A DNA stretch of 64,000 nt from CALSMU01 sp965230225 (lineage in GTDB: Bacteria; Bacteroidota; Bacteroidia; Flavobacteriales_D; Parvicellaceae): positions 858,941-922,940 of the forward strand of contig CBDDKM010000002.1 of the NCBI GenBank assembly GCA_965230225.1, written 5' to 3'. A model generated the notes under the pieces. That model saw only the letters and a program-made list of their open reading frames with translations. It was not told the DNA's origin and did not search any database. Positions 34,033 through 41,651 of this stretch are shown piece after piece. A program made the position numbers and the translations under genes. Within the stretch, counting starts at the first letter, position 1. Every line of letters starts with the position of its first letter.

Positions 34033-34707
34033 TTAATCGTAGAAAACGGTTACATCTTCCAGCGGTTTACGGTCTAAATCTGGCACCATTGCACCTTCTT
34101 TAGGATAACCTACAGGAAGTAATAAATATGGGCGTTCGTTTTCTGGGCGATCCAAAACTTTAGCTAAAAAGTTCATCGGACTAGGTGTATGGGTTAATGT
34201 TACCAATCCTGCATTGTGGATAGCAGCAATTAAAAACCCACTGGCAATACCCACACTTTCGTTCACATAGTAGTTGTTTACCTTGGCATTATCTTCCTCC
34301 ACTTCGTAAACTCTTTTCATTACCACTATTATATAAGGAGCAATGTCTATAAATTCTTTTACCCAGGTGGTACCAAGTGGTTCAAGATCTTTAATCCATC
34401 TGTCGCTCATTCTTCCACCATAACTTTTTTTCTCCTCAGCTTCTGCCGATTCGCGCATACGATGTTTAAGTTCTTTGTTGGAGATCACGCAAAAGGTCCA
34501 GGGTTGTTTATGTGCCCCTGATGGTGCAGTTGACGCCGTTTTTACTATGTCCTCAATTACTTCTCTTGGTACCGGACGATCTGAAAAGTCTCGTACACTC
34601 CTTCTGGTGTCCATGTGCTCAAAAAATTGTCGAGCTCTATCCTTCATTTCTTCCGCTTCTAGTACCGGAACGCTATAAGGAATAAATGGGTGAGTTTGTT
34701 GTTCCAT
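34033..34707 (-). CDS. Iodotyrosine-deiodinase-like FMN nitroreductase
   Basis: A 224-residue flavoprotein of the nitroreductase superfamily. The FMN-binding N-terminus is TRRSVRDFSDRPVPREVIED followed by TASTAPSGAHKQPWTF, which is very close to the iodotyrosine deiodinase (IYD) pattern. The active-site lid region AEEKKSYGGRMSDRWIKDL has acidic, Tyr and Lys residues in the order known for IYD, and WVKEFIDIAPYIIVVMK, NAGLVTLTHTPSPMNF and LLLPVGYPKEGAMVPDLDRK continue the match. IYD enzymes reductively remove halogen from halotyrosines using FMN. It is monocistronic and divergent from purN. Confidence 0.85.
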   Translation of the reverse strand: MEQQTHPFIPYSVPVLEAEEMKDRARQFFEHMDTRRSVRDFSDRPVPREVIEDIVKTASTAPSGAHKQPWTFCVISNKELKHRMRESAEAEEKKSYGGRMSDRWIKDLEPLGTTWVKEFIDIAPYIIVVMKRVYEVEEDNAKVNNYYVNESVGIASGFLIAAIHNAGLVTLTHTPSPMNFLAKVLDRPENERPYLLLPVGYPKEGAMVPDLDRKPLEDVTVFYD

Positions 34708-34787
34708 GTTTCATCGAAATTTCCATAAAGGTAATCATTCAACAGTTTCGTTTGGTCTATTTTATAATATAATGTTGAGTTTACTTG

Positions 34788-34816
34788 TTTGGGATAAAAA
34801 AATGGCTTTACCTTTG
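34788..34816 (+). promoter_or_regulatory. Promoter of purN
   Basis: TTTG (34788-34791), 17 bases, then TACCTTTG (34809-34816), an exact match to the Bacteroidota consensus, 16 bases before ATG 34833. Confidence 0.75.
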
Positions 34817-34832
34817 CCAAAAATTTAGAACA

Positions 34833-35414
34833 ATGAAGAGTATTAAAATAGCGTTATTTGCCTCAGGTACAGGGAGTAATGTTTATAATATTATTCAGCA
34901 TTTTAAATCAAATGCTTCTGTAGAGGTGGTGGCTGTATTATCCAACAAGCCGTCCGCTGGAGCACTTAATCATGCCAAAAATGCCGATATTCCAACATTG
35001 GTATTTAATAGAGAAGAGTTTTATCAATCTAATAAGGTAGAGAATTACTTAAAAGAGAAAGAAACGGATTACGTCATTCTAGCAGGATTTTTATGGAAAA
35101 TTCCTGAATCGCTAGTTAATCAATTCGAAGGAAAGATGCTTAATGTTCATCCTGCATTGCTTAAAGAAATGCCTCAGTTTGGAGGAAAGGGAATGTACGG
35201 AATGAATGTGCACAACGCTGTTATAGCATCAGGGCAGACCATGTCTGGTATTACTATTCACCAAGTGAATGAGAAGTACGACGATGGTGCCATTGTAGAA
35301 TCTTTTAAATGTGATATTACCGCTGAAGATACTGCGGAATCTTTGGCGCAAAAAATTCATGGTCTGGAAAAGACGCATTTTCCTACAACCATAGAACAGT
35401 TCATAAAGGGATAA
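34833..35414 (+). CDS. purN: Phosphoribosylglycinamide formyltransferase
   Basis: A 193-residue enzyme of de novo purine synthesis that transfers a formyl group from 10-formyl-tetrahydrofolate to GAR. Start chosen at ATG 34833 (MKSIKIALFASGTGSNV); an in-frame TTG upstream would overlap the promoter. Motifs are the nucleotide loop ASGTGSN, the catalytic Asn-His in MLNVHPALL and the Asp in YDDGAIVE. Length is that of the single-domain family. Confidence 0.95.
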   Translation: MKSIKIALFASGTGSNVYNIIQHFKSNASVEVVAVLSNKPSAGALNHAKNADIPTLVFNREEFYQSNKVENYLKEKETDYVILAGFLWKIPESLVNQFEGKMLNVHPALLKEMPQFGGKGMYGMNVHNAVIASGQTMSGITIHQVNEKYDDGAIVESFKCDITAEDTAESLAQKIHGLEKTHFPTTIEQFIKG

Positions 35415-35441
35415 ATCATTTAATTTTTTAATAAAGCAGTT

Positions 35442-35465
35442 TAGCCCTTTTGAATAAGAGGGCTA
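35442..35465. other. Stem-loop between purN and the MarC gene
   Basis: TAGCCCT (35442-35448) pairs with AGGGCTA (35459-35465), loop of ten. No T run follows, so it may be an mRNA-stability hairpin or a weak terminator. Confidence 0.4.
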
Positions 35466-35501
35466 GGTTGCCGTGTATTCACCATTTTAAAACTTAAAAT
35501 T

Positions 35502-36101
35502 ATGTTCGGATCAGTTTTCAATCAGTTCGATCTAAAAGAAATCGGAGTAGCAACCATGGTATTATTTGCAGTAATCGATGTGGTAGGGTCTATTCCATTA
35601 ATCATTAAAATCAAAAAACAAGCGGGAGAAATTCACCCCCTTAGGGCAACAGCTGTGGCAACCGGTATTATGGTGGCCTTTCTGTTGGTAGGAGAGAGTA
35701 TTCTTGGAATCATTGGTATTGGTACTAACGAGTTTGCCGTGGCCGGTTCATTTGTGCTGTTCTTTATGGCATTGGAAATGGTACTTGGGATTGAAATCTT
35801 TAAACACAAACAAGAAGGGTCTTCCGGTAAAGTAGCATCGGTGGTGCCATTGGCATTTCCATTAATTGCAGGTGCAGGTACAATGACATCTATTATCTCG
35901 CTTCGTGCCGAGTTCCACCAAATTAATATCCTAATGGCTATCTTGATTAACCTGGCAGTGGTATTTATTGTTCTTAAAGTAACAGCCAGAATTGAGAAAT
36001 TTTTGGGAGCTGGAGGAATAGCAGTACTTGAAAAAGTGTTTGGAATTATCCTATTAGCAATTGCAATTAAGCTATTTAGCAGCAACATTAAGTTCTTGTA
36101 G
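35502..36101 (+). CDS. MarC-family integral membrane protein
   Basis: A 199-residue protein with six hydrophobic segments (ATMVLFAVIDVVGSIPLIIK, then ATAVATGIMVAFLLVGESIL, then SFVLFFMALEMVLGIEIF) and the conserved PLAFPLIAGAGTMTSII motif of MarC proteins. The family is often annotated as multiple-antibiotic resistance, but its transport substrate is not established. Plus-strand genes from here to 38844 lie close together (38, 4 and 7 bases apart) and may be co-transcribed. Confidence 0.88.
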   Translation: MFGSVFNQFDLKEIGVATMVLFAVIDVVGSIPLIIKIKKQAGEIHPLRATAVATGIMVAFLLVGESILGIIGIGTNEFAVAGSFVLFFMALEMVLGIEIFKHKQEGSSGKVASVVPLAFPLIAGAGTMTSIISLRAEFHQINILMAILINLAVVFIVLKVTARIEKFLGAGGIAVLEKVFGIILLAIAIKLFSSNIKFL

Positions 36102-36139
36102 TCACTTAAGGCAAAACTTTTTCTTAATTTAACCCCCAA

Positions 36140-36991
36140 ATGAAGGTTGAACAGGATAACTACACGCAGCTTTCTCCATGGAGAAGAAAAATGCACGAGA
36201 TAATTTTTGAGGCGGATACTACTGCCGGAAAGTTATTCGATGTGGTGTTATTGGTGATGATCGTTATTAGCATCGTTACCGTAATGCTGGAAAGTGTAGT
36301 GCCCATACAGCAAAAGTTTGGGGTTGAATTAAACATCATCGAGTGGGTTCTTACAGTACTTTTTACTTTGGAATATTTGGCTAGAATTCTTTCGGTGGGT
36401 AAGCCATTAAAATATGTTTTTAGCTTTTATGGGTTGGTAGATCTGGTATCTATTATTCCTACATACCTGGGGTTATTTGTTACCGGAACACAAACGCTGG
36501 CTACCGTAAGGTCGATTCGTTTACTGCGTGTATTCAGGATATTAAAGATGGCCAGGTTCCTTAAGGAAGCTTCTACGTTGAGAAGGGCTCTGGTAACTGC
36601 CCGGCCTAAGATCATTGTGTTTCTGGTAGCGGTATTTTCTATTGTGGTCATCATGGGTACAGTGATGTACATGATCGAAGATCCAAAGGATGGGTTTACC
36701 AGTATACCACGTAGTATCTATTGGGCCATAGTAACTTTGACCACCGTAGGTTATGGAGATATTGCTCCACAAACCGTATTAGGGCAGTTTTTTGCATCCG
36801 TTATTATGGTTATTGGTTATGCCATCATTGCAGTACCCACTGGTATTGTATCGGCAGAAATTGCTAAAACACCGGGAAGTGAAAAAGTAAGTACACAGGC
36901 TTGTCCTTCGTGCTCTAAAGATGGACACGAGCATGACGCGGAGTACTGTAAATATTGTGGTAGTATATTAAATCAACACGGGGATTCATAA
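36140..36991 (+). CDS. Voltage-gated-type potassium channel with C-terminal zinc ribbon
   Basis: A 283-residue six-helix channel. A voltage-sensor-like S4 has spaced arginines (VRSIRLLRVFRILKMARF), and the pore has the selectivity filter TLTTVGYGDIAPQT (TVGYGD). Residues about 250-283 carry a four-cysteine knuckle, ACPSCSKDGHEHDAEYCKYC, with His between the pairs, which can bind zinc. The family passes K+ through the inner membrane; the zinc-ribbon tail is a less common addition and may be a sensor or assembly element. It is 4 bases from the RNase H gene. Confidence 0.88.
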   Translation: MKVEQDNYTQLSPWRRKMHEIIFEADTTAGKLFDVVLLVMIVISIVTVMLESVVPIQQKFGVELNIIEWVLTVLFTLEYLARILSVGKPLKYVFSFYGLVDLVSIIPTYLGLFVTGTQTLATVRSIRLLRVFRILKMARFLKEASTLRRALVTARPKIIVFLVAVFSIVVIMGTVMYMIEDPKDGFTSIPRSIYWAIVTLTTVGYGDIAPQTVLGQFFASVIMVIGYAIIAVPTGIVSAEIAKTPGSEKVSTQACPSCSKDGHEHDAEYCKYCGSILNQHGDS

Positions 36992-36995
36992 AGAA

Positions 36996-37814
36996 ATGGC
37001 GAAGAAGTATTATGTAGTTTGGGAAGGAAAGAAGACGGGAGTGTTTAATTCCTGGGATGAGGTGAAGCGATTAATACAGGGATATCCCGGTGCCAAATAC
37101 AAGTCTTTCCCATCTTTAGCTATTGCCCAAAAAGCATTTGCTGACCCGGATTCGGTAGAAACGAAAGTAAAAAAGAAAAAACCCAGGTATTACGTTATCT
37201 GGGATGGAGATAATTCAGGGATCTATACCGATTGGGAGGAAGCCCAAAAGAAATTGAAAGGATTGCCTAAGAATAATTTCAAAACTTTTGGAAGTCGTGT
37301 ATTGGCGGAGCAAGCTTTGAAAGAAGGCCCTGAAAAATACATAGGTAAGGATTTCCGTAAAACGAAAGACCTTACTGAAGCTGAGATAAAAGCCATTGGT
37401 GATCCTATTGAATTGAGTTTTTCGGTGGATGCTGCCTGTAATGAGATGACGGGGATAATGGAATACAGGGGAGTTTGGACATTTGATTACGAAAGTGAAC
37501 TCTTTAGAATGGGACCATACAATGGAGGAACTAACAATATTGGAGAATTTTTGGCTTTAGTACACGCATTGGCATTGTTTCAAAAACACAAAGACACCCG
37601 ATTTAGGACCATGCCCATCTACTCCGATTCCAGAATAGCAATGGGATGGGTTAAAGCAGGGAAATGTAGAACCAACCATAAAACCACACCAAAGGTTCAG
37701 GATCTGATTCGCAGAGCCGAACTATGGTTGAGCAATAATAAATTCAAAAACCCAATTTTGAAATGGGAAACCAAGGTTTGGGGTGAAATTCCGGCAGATT
37801 TTGGTAGAAAATAA
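36996..37814 (+). CDS. rnhA: Ribonuclease H with two viroplasmin-like N-terminal domains
   Basis: A 272-residue protein. Residues 1-50 (KYYVVWEGKKTGVFNSWDEV) and about 63-108 (RYYVIWDGDNSGIYTDWEEA) are tandem copies of the caulimovirus-viroplasmin/RNase H1 N-terminal (hybrid-binding) domain. The catalytic domain has the four acids: Asp in FSVDAAC, Glu in NIGEFLALVHALAL, Asp in IYSDSRIA and Asp in IPADFGRK. It cuts the RNA of RNA-DNA hybrids. Its 3' end runs 7 bases short of the next start. Confidence 0.9.
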   Translation: MAKKYYVVWEGKKTGVFNSWDEVKRLIQGYPGAKYKSFPSLAIAQKAFADPDSVETKVKKKKPRYYVIWDGDNSGIYTDWEEAQKKLKGLPKNNFKTFGSRVLAEQALKEGPEKYIGKDFRKTKDLTEAEIKAIGDPIELSFSVDAACNEMTGIMEYRGVWTFDYESELFRMGPYNGGTNNIGEFLALVHALALFQKHKDTRFRTMPIYSDSRIAMGWVKAGKCRTNHKTTPKVQDLIRRAELWLSNNKFKNPILKWETKVWGEIPADFGRK

Positions 37815-37821
37815 AATTTCA

Positions 37822-38844
37822 ATGAAAGCAGCAGTACTCGTTAATAAAGGAAACCCTCTAAAAGCATTCGAAATAAGAGAAGTAGAAAAACCTTCTATTT
37901 CCGAACTAGAAGTACTAATTAAAGTAGAGGCCTTTGGGTTAAACTATGCCGATGTAATGGCTAGAAATGGTCTTTATAAAGCAGCACCACCAATGCCTAG
38001 TATTTTAGGGTACGATGTGGTAGGAGAGGTAGTAGAAGCTGCCGGAGAAGAAGGAAAAAAACTGTTGGGAAAAAGAGTAGTTGCCATGACCCGTTTTGGT
38101 GGTTACGCCGAATATGCCAAAACGGATTACAGAGCATGTGCTGTTGTTTCTGATGAAATGAATCCTGCTCAGGCTACTGCACTGGCTACGCAATATTGTA
38201 CCGCCTACCATGCCGCTTACGAATGTGTTCAGGTGTTCGAAGGAGATAGAGTATTACTCCACGCCGCAGCTGGAGGTGTAGGTACAGCATTAACTCAACT
38301 ATTAAAATTAAGAGGTTGTGAAGTGTTTGGATTAACCAGCTCTGATAAAAAATTAGAATACCTTCGTCAAAATGGGGTAGATCATCCAATAAATCACTCC
38401 AAAGGAGACTATGTATCGGAGGTGTTTAAACGTTCCGGTGGGCAACGAATGGATGTAGCTTTCAACTCTGTTGGAGGTTCTACTTTTAAGAAAGATCAAA
38501 AAGTGTTGGATCAGGGAGGGAGACAGGTACTGTATGGTGCGGCCGAATTATCTGGCTCCAAAGGGGGTGCTTTTGCTAAGTTGAATCTGGCCAGAAAGTT
38601 TGGACTATTATCGCCCATTCCTCTCATGATTAATTCGCAGGCAGTAATAGGGATCAATATGCTTGCCATAGCCGATCACAAAAAAATGACCATCAAAAGA
38701 TGCCTTGAAGAAGTGGTGAAAATGACCGAGGATGGAAGATTAAATCCTGCTATCGGAGGGGAGTTTGAAATAGAAAAAATCGGTGAGGCACACGAATTTT
38801 TAGAAAGCCGTAAATCAACAGGAAAGATTGTTGTAAAATGGTAA
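37822..38844 (+). CDS. Zinc-independent quinone-oxidoreductase-like MDR protein (VAT-1-like)
   Basis: Start chosen at ATG 37822 (MKAAVLVNKGNPLKAF), the standard MDR opening; the frame is open upstream inside rnhA. The 340-residue protein has the GroES-like half (VEAFGLNYADVMARNGLY) and the Rossmann half with the dinucleotide loop AAAGGVGTALTQLLK. The zinc-binding Cys/His of alcohol dehydrogenases are missing, as in quinone oxidoreductases and VAT-1. It reduces a carbonyl or quinone with NADPH; the natural substrate is unknown. Confidence 0.85.
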   Translation: MKAAVLVNKGNPLKAFEIREVEKPSISELEVLIKVEAFGLNYADVMARNGLYKAAPPMPSILGYDVVGEVVEAAGEEGKKLLGKRVVAMTRFGGYAEYAKTDYRACAVVSDEMNPAQATALATQYCTAYHAAYECVQVFEGDRVLLHAAAGGVGTALTQLLKLRGCEVFGLTSSDKKLEYLRQNGVDHPINHSKGDYVSEVFKRSGGQRMDVAFNSVGGSTFKKDQKVLDQGGRQVLYGAAELSGSKGGAFAKLNLARKFGLLSPIPLMINSQAVIGINMLAIADHKKMTIKRCLEEVVKMTEDGRLNPAIGGEFEIEKIGEAHEFLESRKSTGKIVVKW

Positions 38845-38873
38845 TTCAGCATTTTTTAAGACAAAAGTCATTT

Positions 38874-38901
38874 TTTGAATCTTAGATTACTCGGAATTTT
38901 G
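38874..38901 (+). promoter_or_regulatory. Promoter of ccoI
   Basis: TTTG (38874-38877), 16 bases, then GAATTTTG (38894-38901), five of six fixed bases of TAnnTTTG. The TTG start at 38922 follows 20 bases later. No TGA-N6-TCA site lies at the position seen in the three other promoters of the island. Confidence 0.5.
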
Positions 38902-38921
38902 TAGCCGTTTAACTCAAATAA

Positions 38922-41300
38922 TTGTCTAAGGATAAGTCATATTGCTATCACTGCGGTGATGATTGCGGTTCAGCTCCGGTAGAATTCGACCAGAAAGAGT
39001 TTTGTTGTAATGGATGTAAATCGGTATACGAAATACTGAATGCCAACCAACTTAATAAATACTACGATTACGAAGATAAACCAGGGGTAAAACCATCTTA
39101 CGTTAGTTCGGAAAAGTATAAGTTTCTGGAAAGCGAAGAAATTGCCGATAAACTCTATCAGTTTAAAGAAGGAGATACCCGAAGAGTGCAATTATTCCTG
39201 CCGGAAATTCATTGCTCATCCTGTATTTGGCTTTTAGAAAACCTTCATTTGCTCAACGATGGGGTAATTAGTGCCGAAGTAAACTTTGTAAAGAAAGAGG
39301 CTTCCATCAATTTCAACGTAGAAAAAATCTCCTTCAAGGAATTGGCTTCTTTGCTGGATAAGATCGGTTACCCTCCAAAATTTGGAGGAGGAAAGAAGGA
39401 AAACGCAAGAAAAATACCACGCAAATTCTACCTTAAATTGGGAGTAGCGCTATTTTGCTTTGGAAACATTATGTTGTTCAGTTTTCCGGAGTATTCGTAC
39501 ACCGATGCTTCTTATCTGGAATTTAGACCATTTTTCACCTATATCATATTGGCTATGTCAGTACCAATGTTGCTCTTTTCAGCCAGCGACTATTGGATCT
39601 CTGCGTATAAAGCCATTAGAGCAAAAACATTGAACCTGGATGTTCCAATTACCATCGGAATTGCAGCATTATATGGAAGAAGCCTCTACGACATCCTTAC
39701 CAATAACGGACCGGGGTACATGGACTCCTTTGCCGGTTTTATTTTGTTCCTGTTAATCGGAAAATGGTTTCAGAATTACACCTATCAGGCACTTTCCTTC
39801 GAAAGAGATTACAAATCTTATTTCCCTTTGGCCGTTACCAGAATGGTGGATGGTAAAGAGGAAATCCTGTCCATCGAAAAAATTCAGGAGGGGGATGTAC
39901 TGCTAATTAAGAACGAAGAGATTATTCCTGCCGATGCCGAATTGGTAAAAGGAAAAGCCAATATTGATTATAGTTTCGTAACAGGAGAATCAAAAGCCAT
40001 TTCCAAAAAGGTTGGAGATCAGATATACGCCGGAGGTAAGCAGGAAGGAGATGCCATAGAGTTAAGGGTGAATAAAAAGGTAGAACAGAGTTACCTGACC
40101 CAACTTTGGAACCAAAAAACCTTTCAAAAAGAGTCTTCAGATACCCTAACAGATTTTACCGAGAAGTTGAGTAGAGTTTTCATCTTAGGAGTTCTTATTG
40201 TGGCCACAATTACCGGGTTGGTTTGGTACTTTATTGATCCTTCCAATGTGGCAAATATTGTAACCGCAGTGTTGATCGTAGCTTGCCCATGTGCGCTGGC
40301 ATTATCAATTCCATTTACCTTCGGAAATGCCATGAGAACAGCCGGAAGAAACAAGCTTTACCTTAAAAATACTCAAGCTGTAGAGCAAATGGGTAAGGTA
40401 ACCGATATTGTTTTTGACAAAACAGGAACAATAACAACGGGGCATTCTTCCGAAGTAAGGTTTGTGGGAGAACAATTAGATGAATCGCAATACCTTTTGG
40501 TTATTTCTCTGGCCAGAAACTCTGCGCATCCATTAAGCAGAGCAGTATATCAAAGCCTGTACAAAGAGAGTATAACACCATTGGATGTGGAGTCGTTTGA
40601 AGAAACTCCTGGAGCGGGAACTGTTGCTATAATTGATGGGGCAAGGGTAAAAATGGGCTCTAATGTCTGGGTGGGAGCTACCAAAGAAGATACTTTAGAA
40701 ACCAGAGTTTATTTAAGCCTGAATGATCAGGTAAAGGGGTACTTCGTAATTGAAAACAAGTATCGACCGGAGTTTACCGAAATCATTCAAGAATTAAGAG
40801 ATAACTATAATCTACACGTTCTTTCCGGAGATAATGAAAGCGAGAGAGAAAATCTACTCAGTTATTTCCCGGACGAAGGCCAGCTTCACTTTAATCAGAA
40901 GCCTATTGATAAGCTTACTTATATCCAAAAATTAAAGGATCAGGGTAAAGTGGTAATGATGATGGGAGATGGTTTAAACGATGCAGGAGCACTGAAGGAA
41001 AGCAACATTGGAATTGTGGTGGCAGACGATGTATACAACTTCTCTCCGGCTTGCGATGGAATCCTCGATGCTCGCTACTTAAACAAGCTTCCACAGTTCT
41101 TAAAATTGGGGCAATACAGCATTAAAACATTACGCATTAGCTACATCTTTTCTCTGATGTATAATACCGTAGGGTTGTCCTTTGCTGTATTCAACTTCTT
41201 AACTCCATTAGTGGCGGCCATATTGATGCCGATCAGTTCCGTCTCTGTGGTGGCATTAACCACCATTCTTATCCGAAAATTCGAATCAGATCGATTTTAA
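38922..41300 (+). CDS. ccoI: Copper-translocating P-type ATPase for cbb3 oxidase assembly
   Basis: A 792-residue P1B-type ATPase from a TTG start, the only start that keeps the N-terminal Cys clusters CYHCGDDC and FCCNGC (residues 8-32). An HMA domain with CSSC (98-101) follows. The core has the CPCAL metal motif (about 454), the DKTGT phosphorylation site (about 499) and GDGLNDAGAL (about 681). It moves copper across the inner membrane toward the oxidase, the role known for CcoI/FixI. The ccoS gene is next on the strand. The N-terminal zinc-finger-like extension is typical of the Bacteroidota form. Confidence 0.95.
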   Translation: MSKDKSYCYHCGDDCGSAPVEFDQKEFCCNGCKSVYEILNANQLNKYYDYEDKPGVKPSYVSSEKYKFLESEEIADKLYQFKEGDTRRVQLFLPEIHCSSCIWLLENLHLLNDGVISAEVNFVKKEASINFNVEKISFKELASLLDKIGYPPKFGGGKKENARKIPRKFYLKLGVALFCFGNIMLFSFPEYSYTDASYLEFRPFFTYIILAMSVPMLLFSASDYWISAYKAIRAKTLNLDVPITIGIAALYGRSLYDILTNNGPGYMDSFAGFILFLLIGKWFQNYTYQALSFERDYKSYFPLAVTRMVDGKEEILSIEKIQEGDVLLIKNEEIIPADAELVKGKANIDYSFVTGESKAISKKVGDQIYAGGKQEGDAIELRVNKKVEQSYLTQLWNQKTFQKESSDTLTDFTEKLSRVFILGVLIVATITGLVWYFIDPSNVANIVTAVLIVACPCALALSIPFTFGNAMRTAGRNKLYLKNTQAVEQMGKVTDIVFDKTGTITTGHSSEVRFVGEQLDESQYLLVISLARNSAHPLSRAVYQSLYKESITPLDVESFEETPGAGTVAIIDGARVKMGSNVWVGATKEDTLETRVYLSLNDQVKGYFVIENKYRPEFTEIIQELRDNYNLHVLSGDNESERENLLSYFPDEGQLHFNQKPIDKLTYIQKLKDQGKVVMMMGDGLNDAGALKESNIGIVVADDVYNFSPACDGILDARYLNKLPQFLKLGQYSIKTLRISYIFSLMYNTVGLSFAVFNFLTPLVAAILMPISSVSVVALTTILIRKFESDRF

Positions 41301-41345
41301 ACCCTTAAAATCTTCCAAAAAGAAGATTTTGAAATCGCTGTTTTT
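41292..41345 (+). terminator. Terminator after ccoI
   Basis: A long hairpin: an outer stem CGATTT (41292-41297) with AAATCG (41332-41337) and an inner 8-bp stem AAAATCTT (41307-41314) with AAGATTTT (41323-41330), followed by T5. It overlaps the end of ccoI. Confidence 0.65.
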
Positions 41346-41405
41346 CTCTCACAATGATAGATGAGGTGCGTTATTCCCAATAATATCGCGGGTCATAGGA
41401 AAATC

Positions 41406-41417
41406 TGATATAAATCA
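41406..41417. promoter_or_regulatory. Crp/Fnr-type operator, copy 1 (ccoS-ccoNOQP promoter)
   Basis: TGATATAAATCA: TGA-N6-TCA with an FNR-like TGAT...ATCA. The centre is 58.5 bases before the end of the -7 box at 41463-41470. The same spacing is found at 45243 and 51919. Confidence 0.7.
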
Positions 41418-41462
41418 TAAAAAATAATGAGTGTTTCTTCAAAATCATTGGTTTTTGGGGTC

Positions 41463-41470
41463 TAATTTTG
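41463..41470 (+). promoter_or_regulatory. -7 element of the ccoS-ccoNOQP operon
   Basis: TAATTTTG is an exact TAnnTTTG, 16 bases before the ccoS ATG. No good -33 TTTG is seen at the usual distance, as expected for an activator-dependent promoter. Confidence 0.65.
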
Positions 41471-41486
41471 TCACGAAAATGTCACC

Positions 41487-41651
41487 ATGGGTATAATTTA
41501 TTTAATGATAGGAGTAAGTATGTTGATTGCGATCATCTTCTTGTTGTCTTTCATTTGGGCAACCAAAACAGGACAGTTTGATGATGACTATACTCCATCA
41601 GTACGCATGTTGTTTGATGATGAAGAAAATAAAAATAAAAATCAAGAATAG
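41487..41651 (+). CDS. ccoS: cbb3 oxidase maturation protein CcoS
   Basis: A 54-residue protein with one membrane span (IYLMIGVSMLIAIIFLLSF) followed by FIWATKTGQFDDDYTPSVRM, the hallmark CcoS motif, and an acidic/Asn tail. CcoS is needed for putting cofactors into the CcoN subunit. Its TAG abuts the ATG of ccoNO (next base), so the two are translationally coupled. It is preceded by its own promoter and a Crp/Fnr-type site. Confidence 0.92.
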   Translation: MGIIYLMIGVSMLIAIIFLLSFIWATKTGQFDDDYTPSVRMLFDDEENKNKNQE

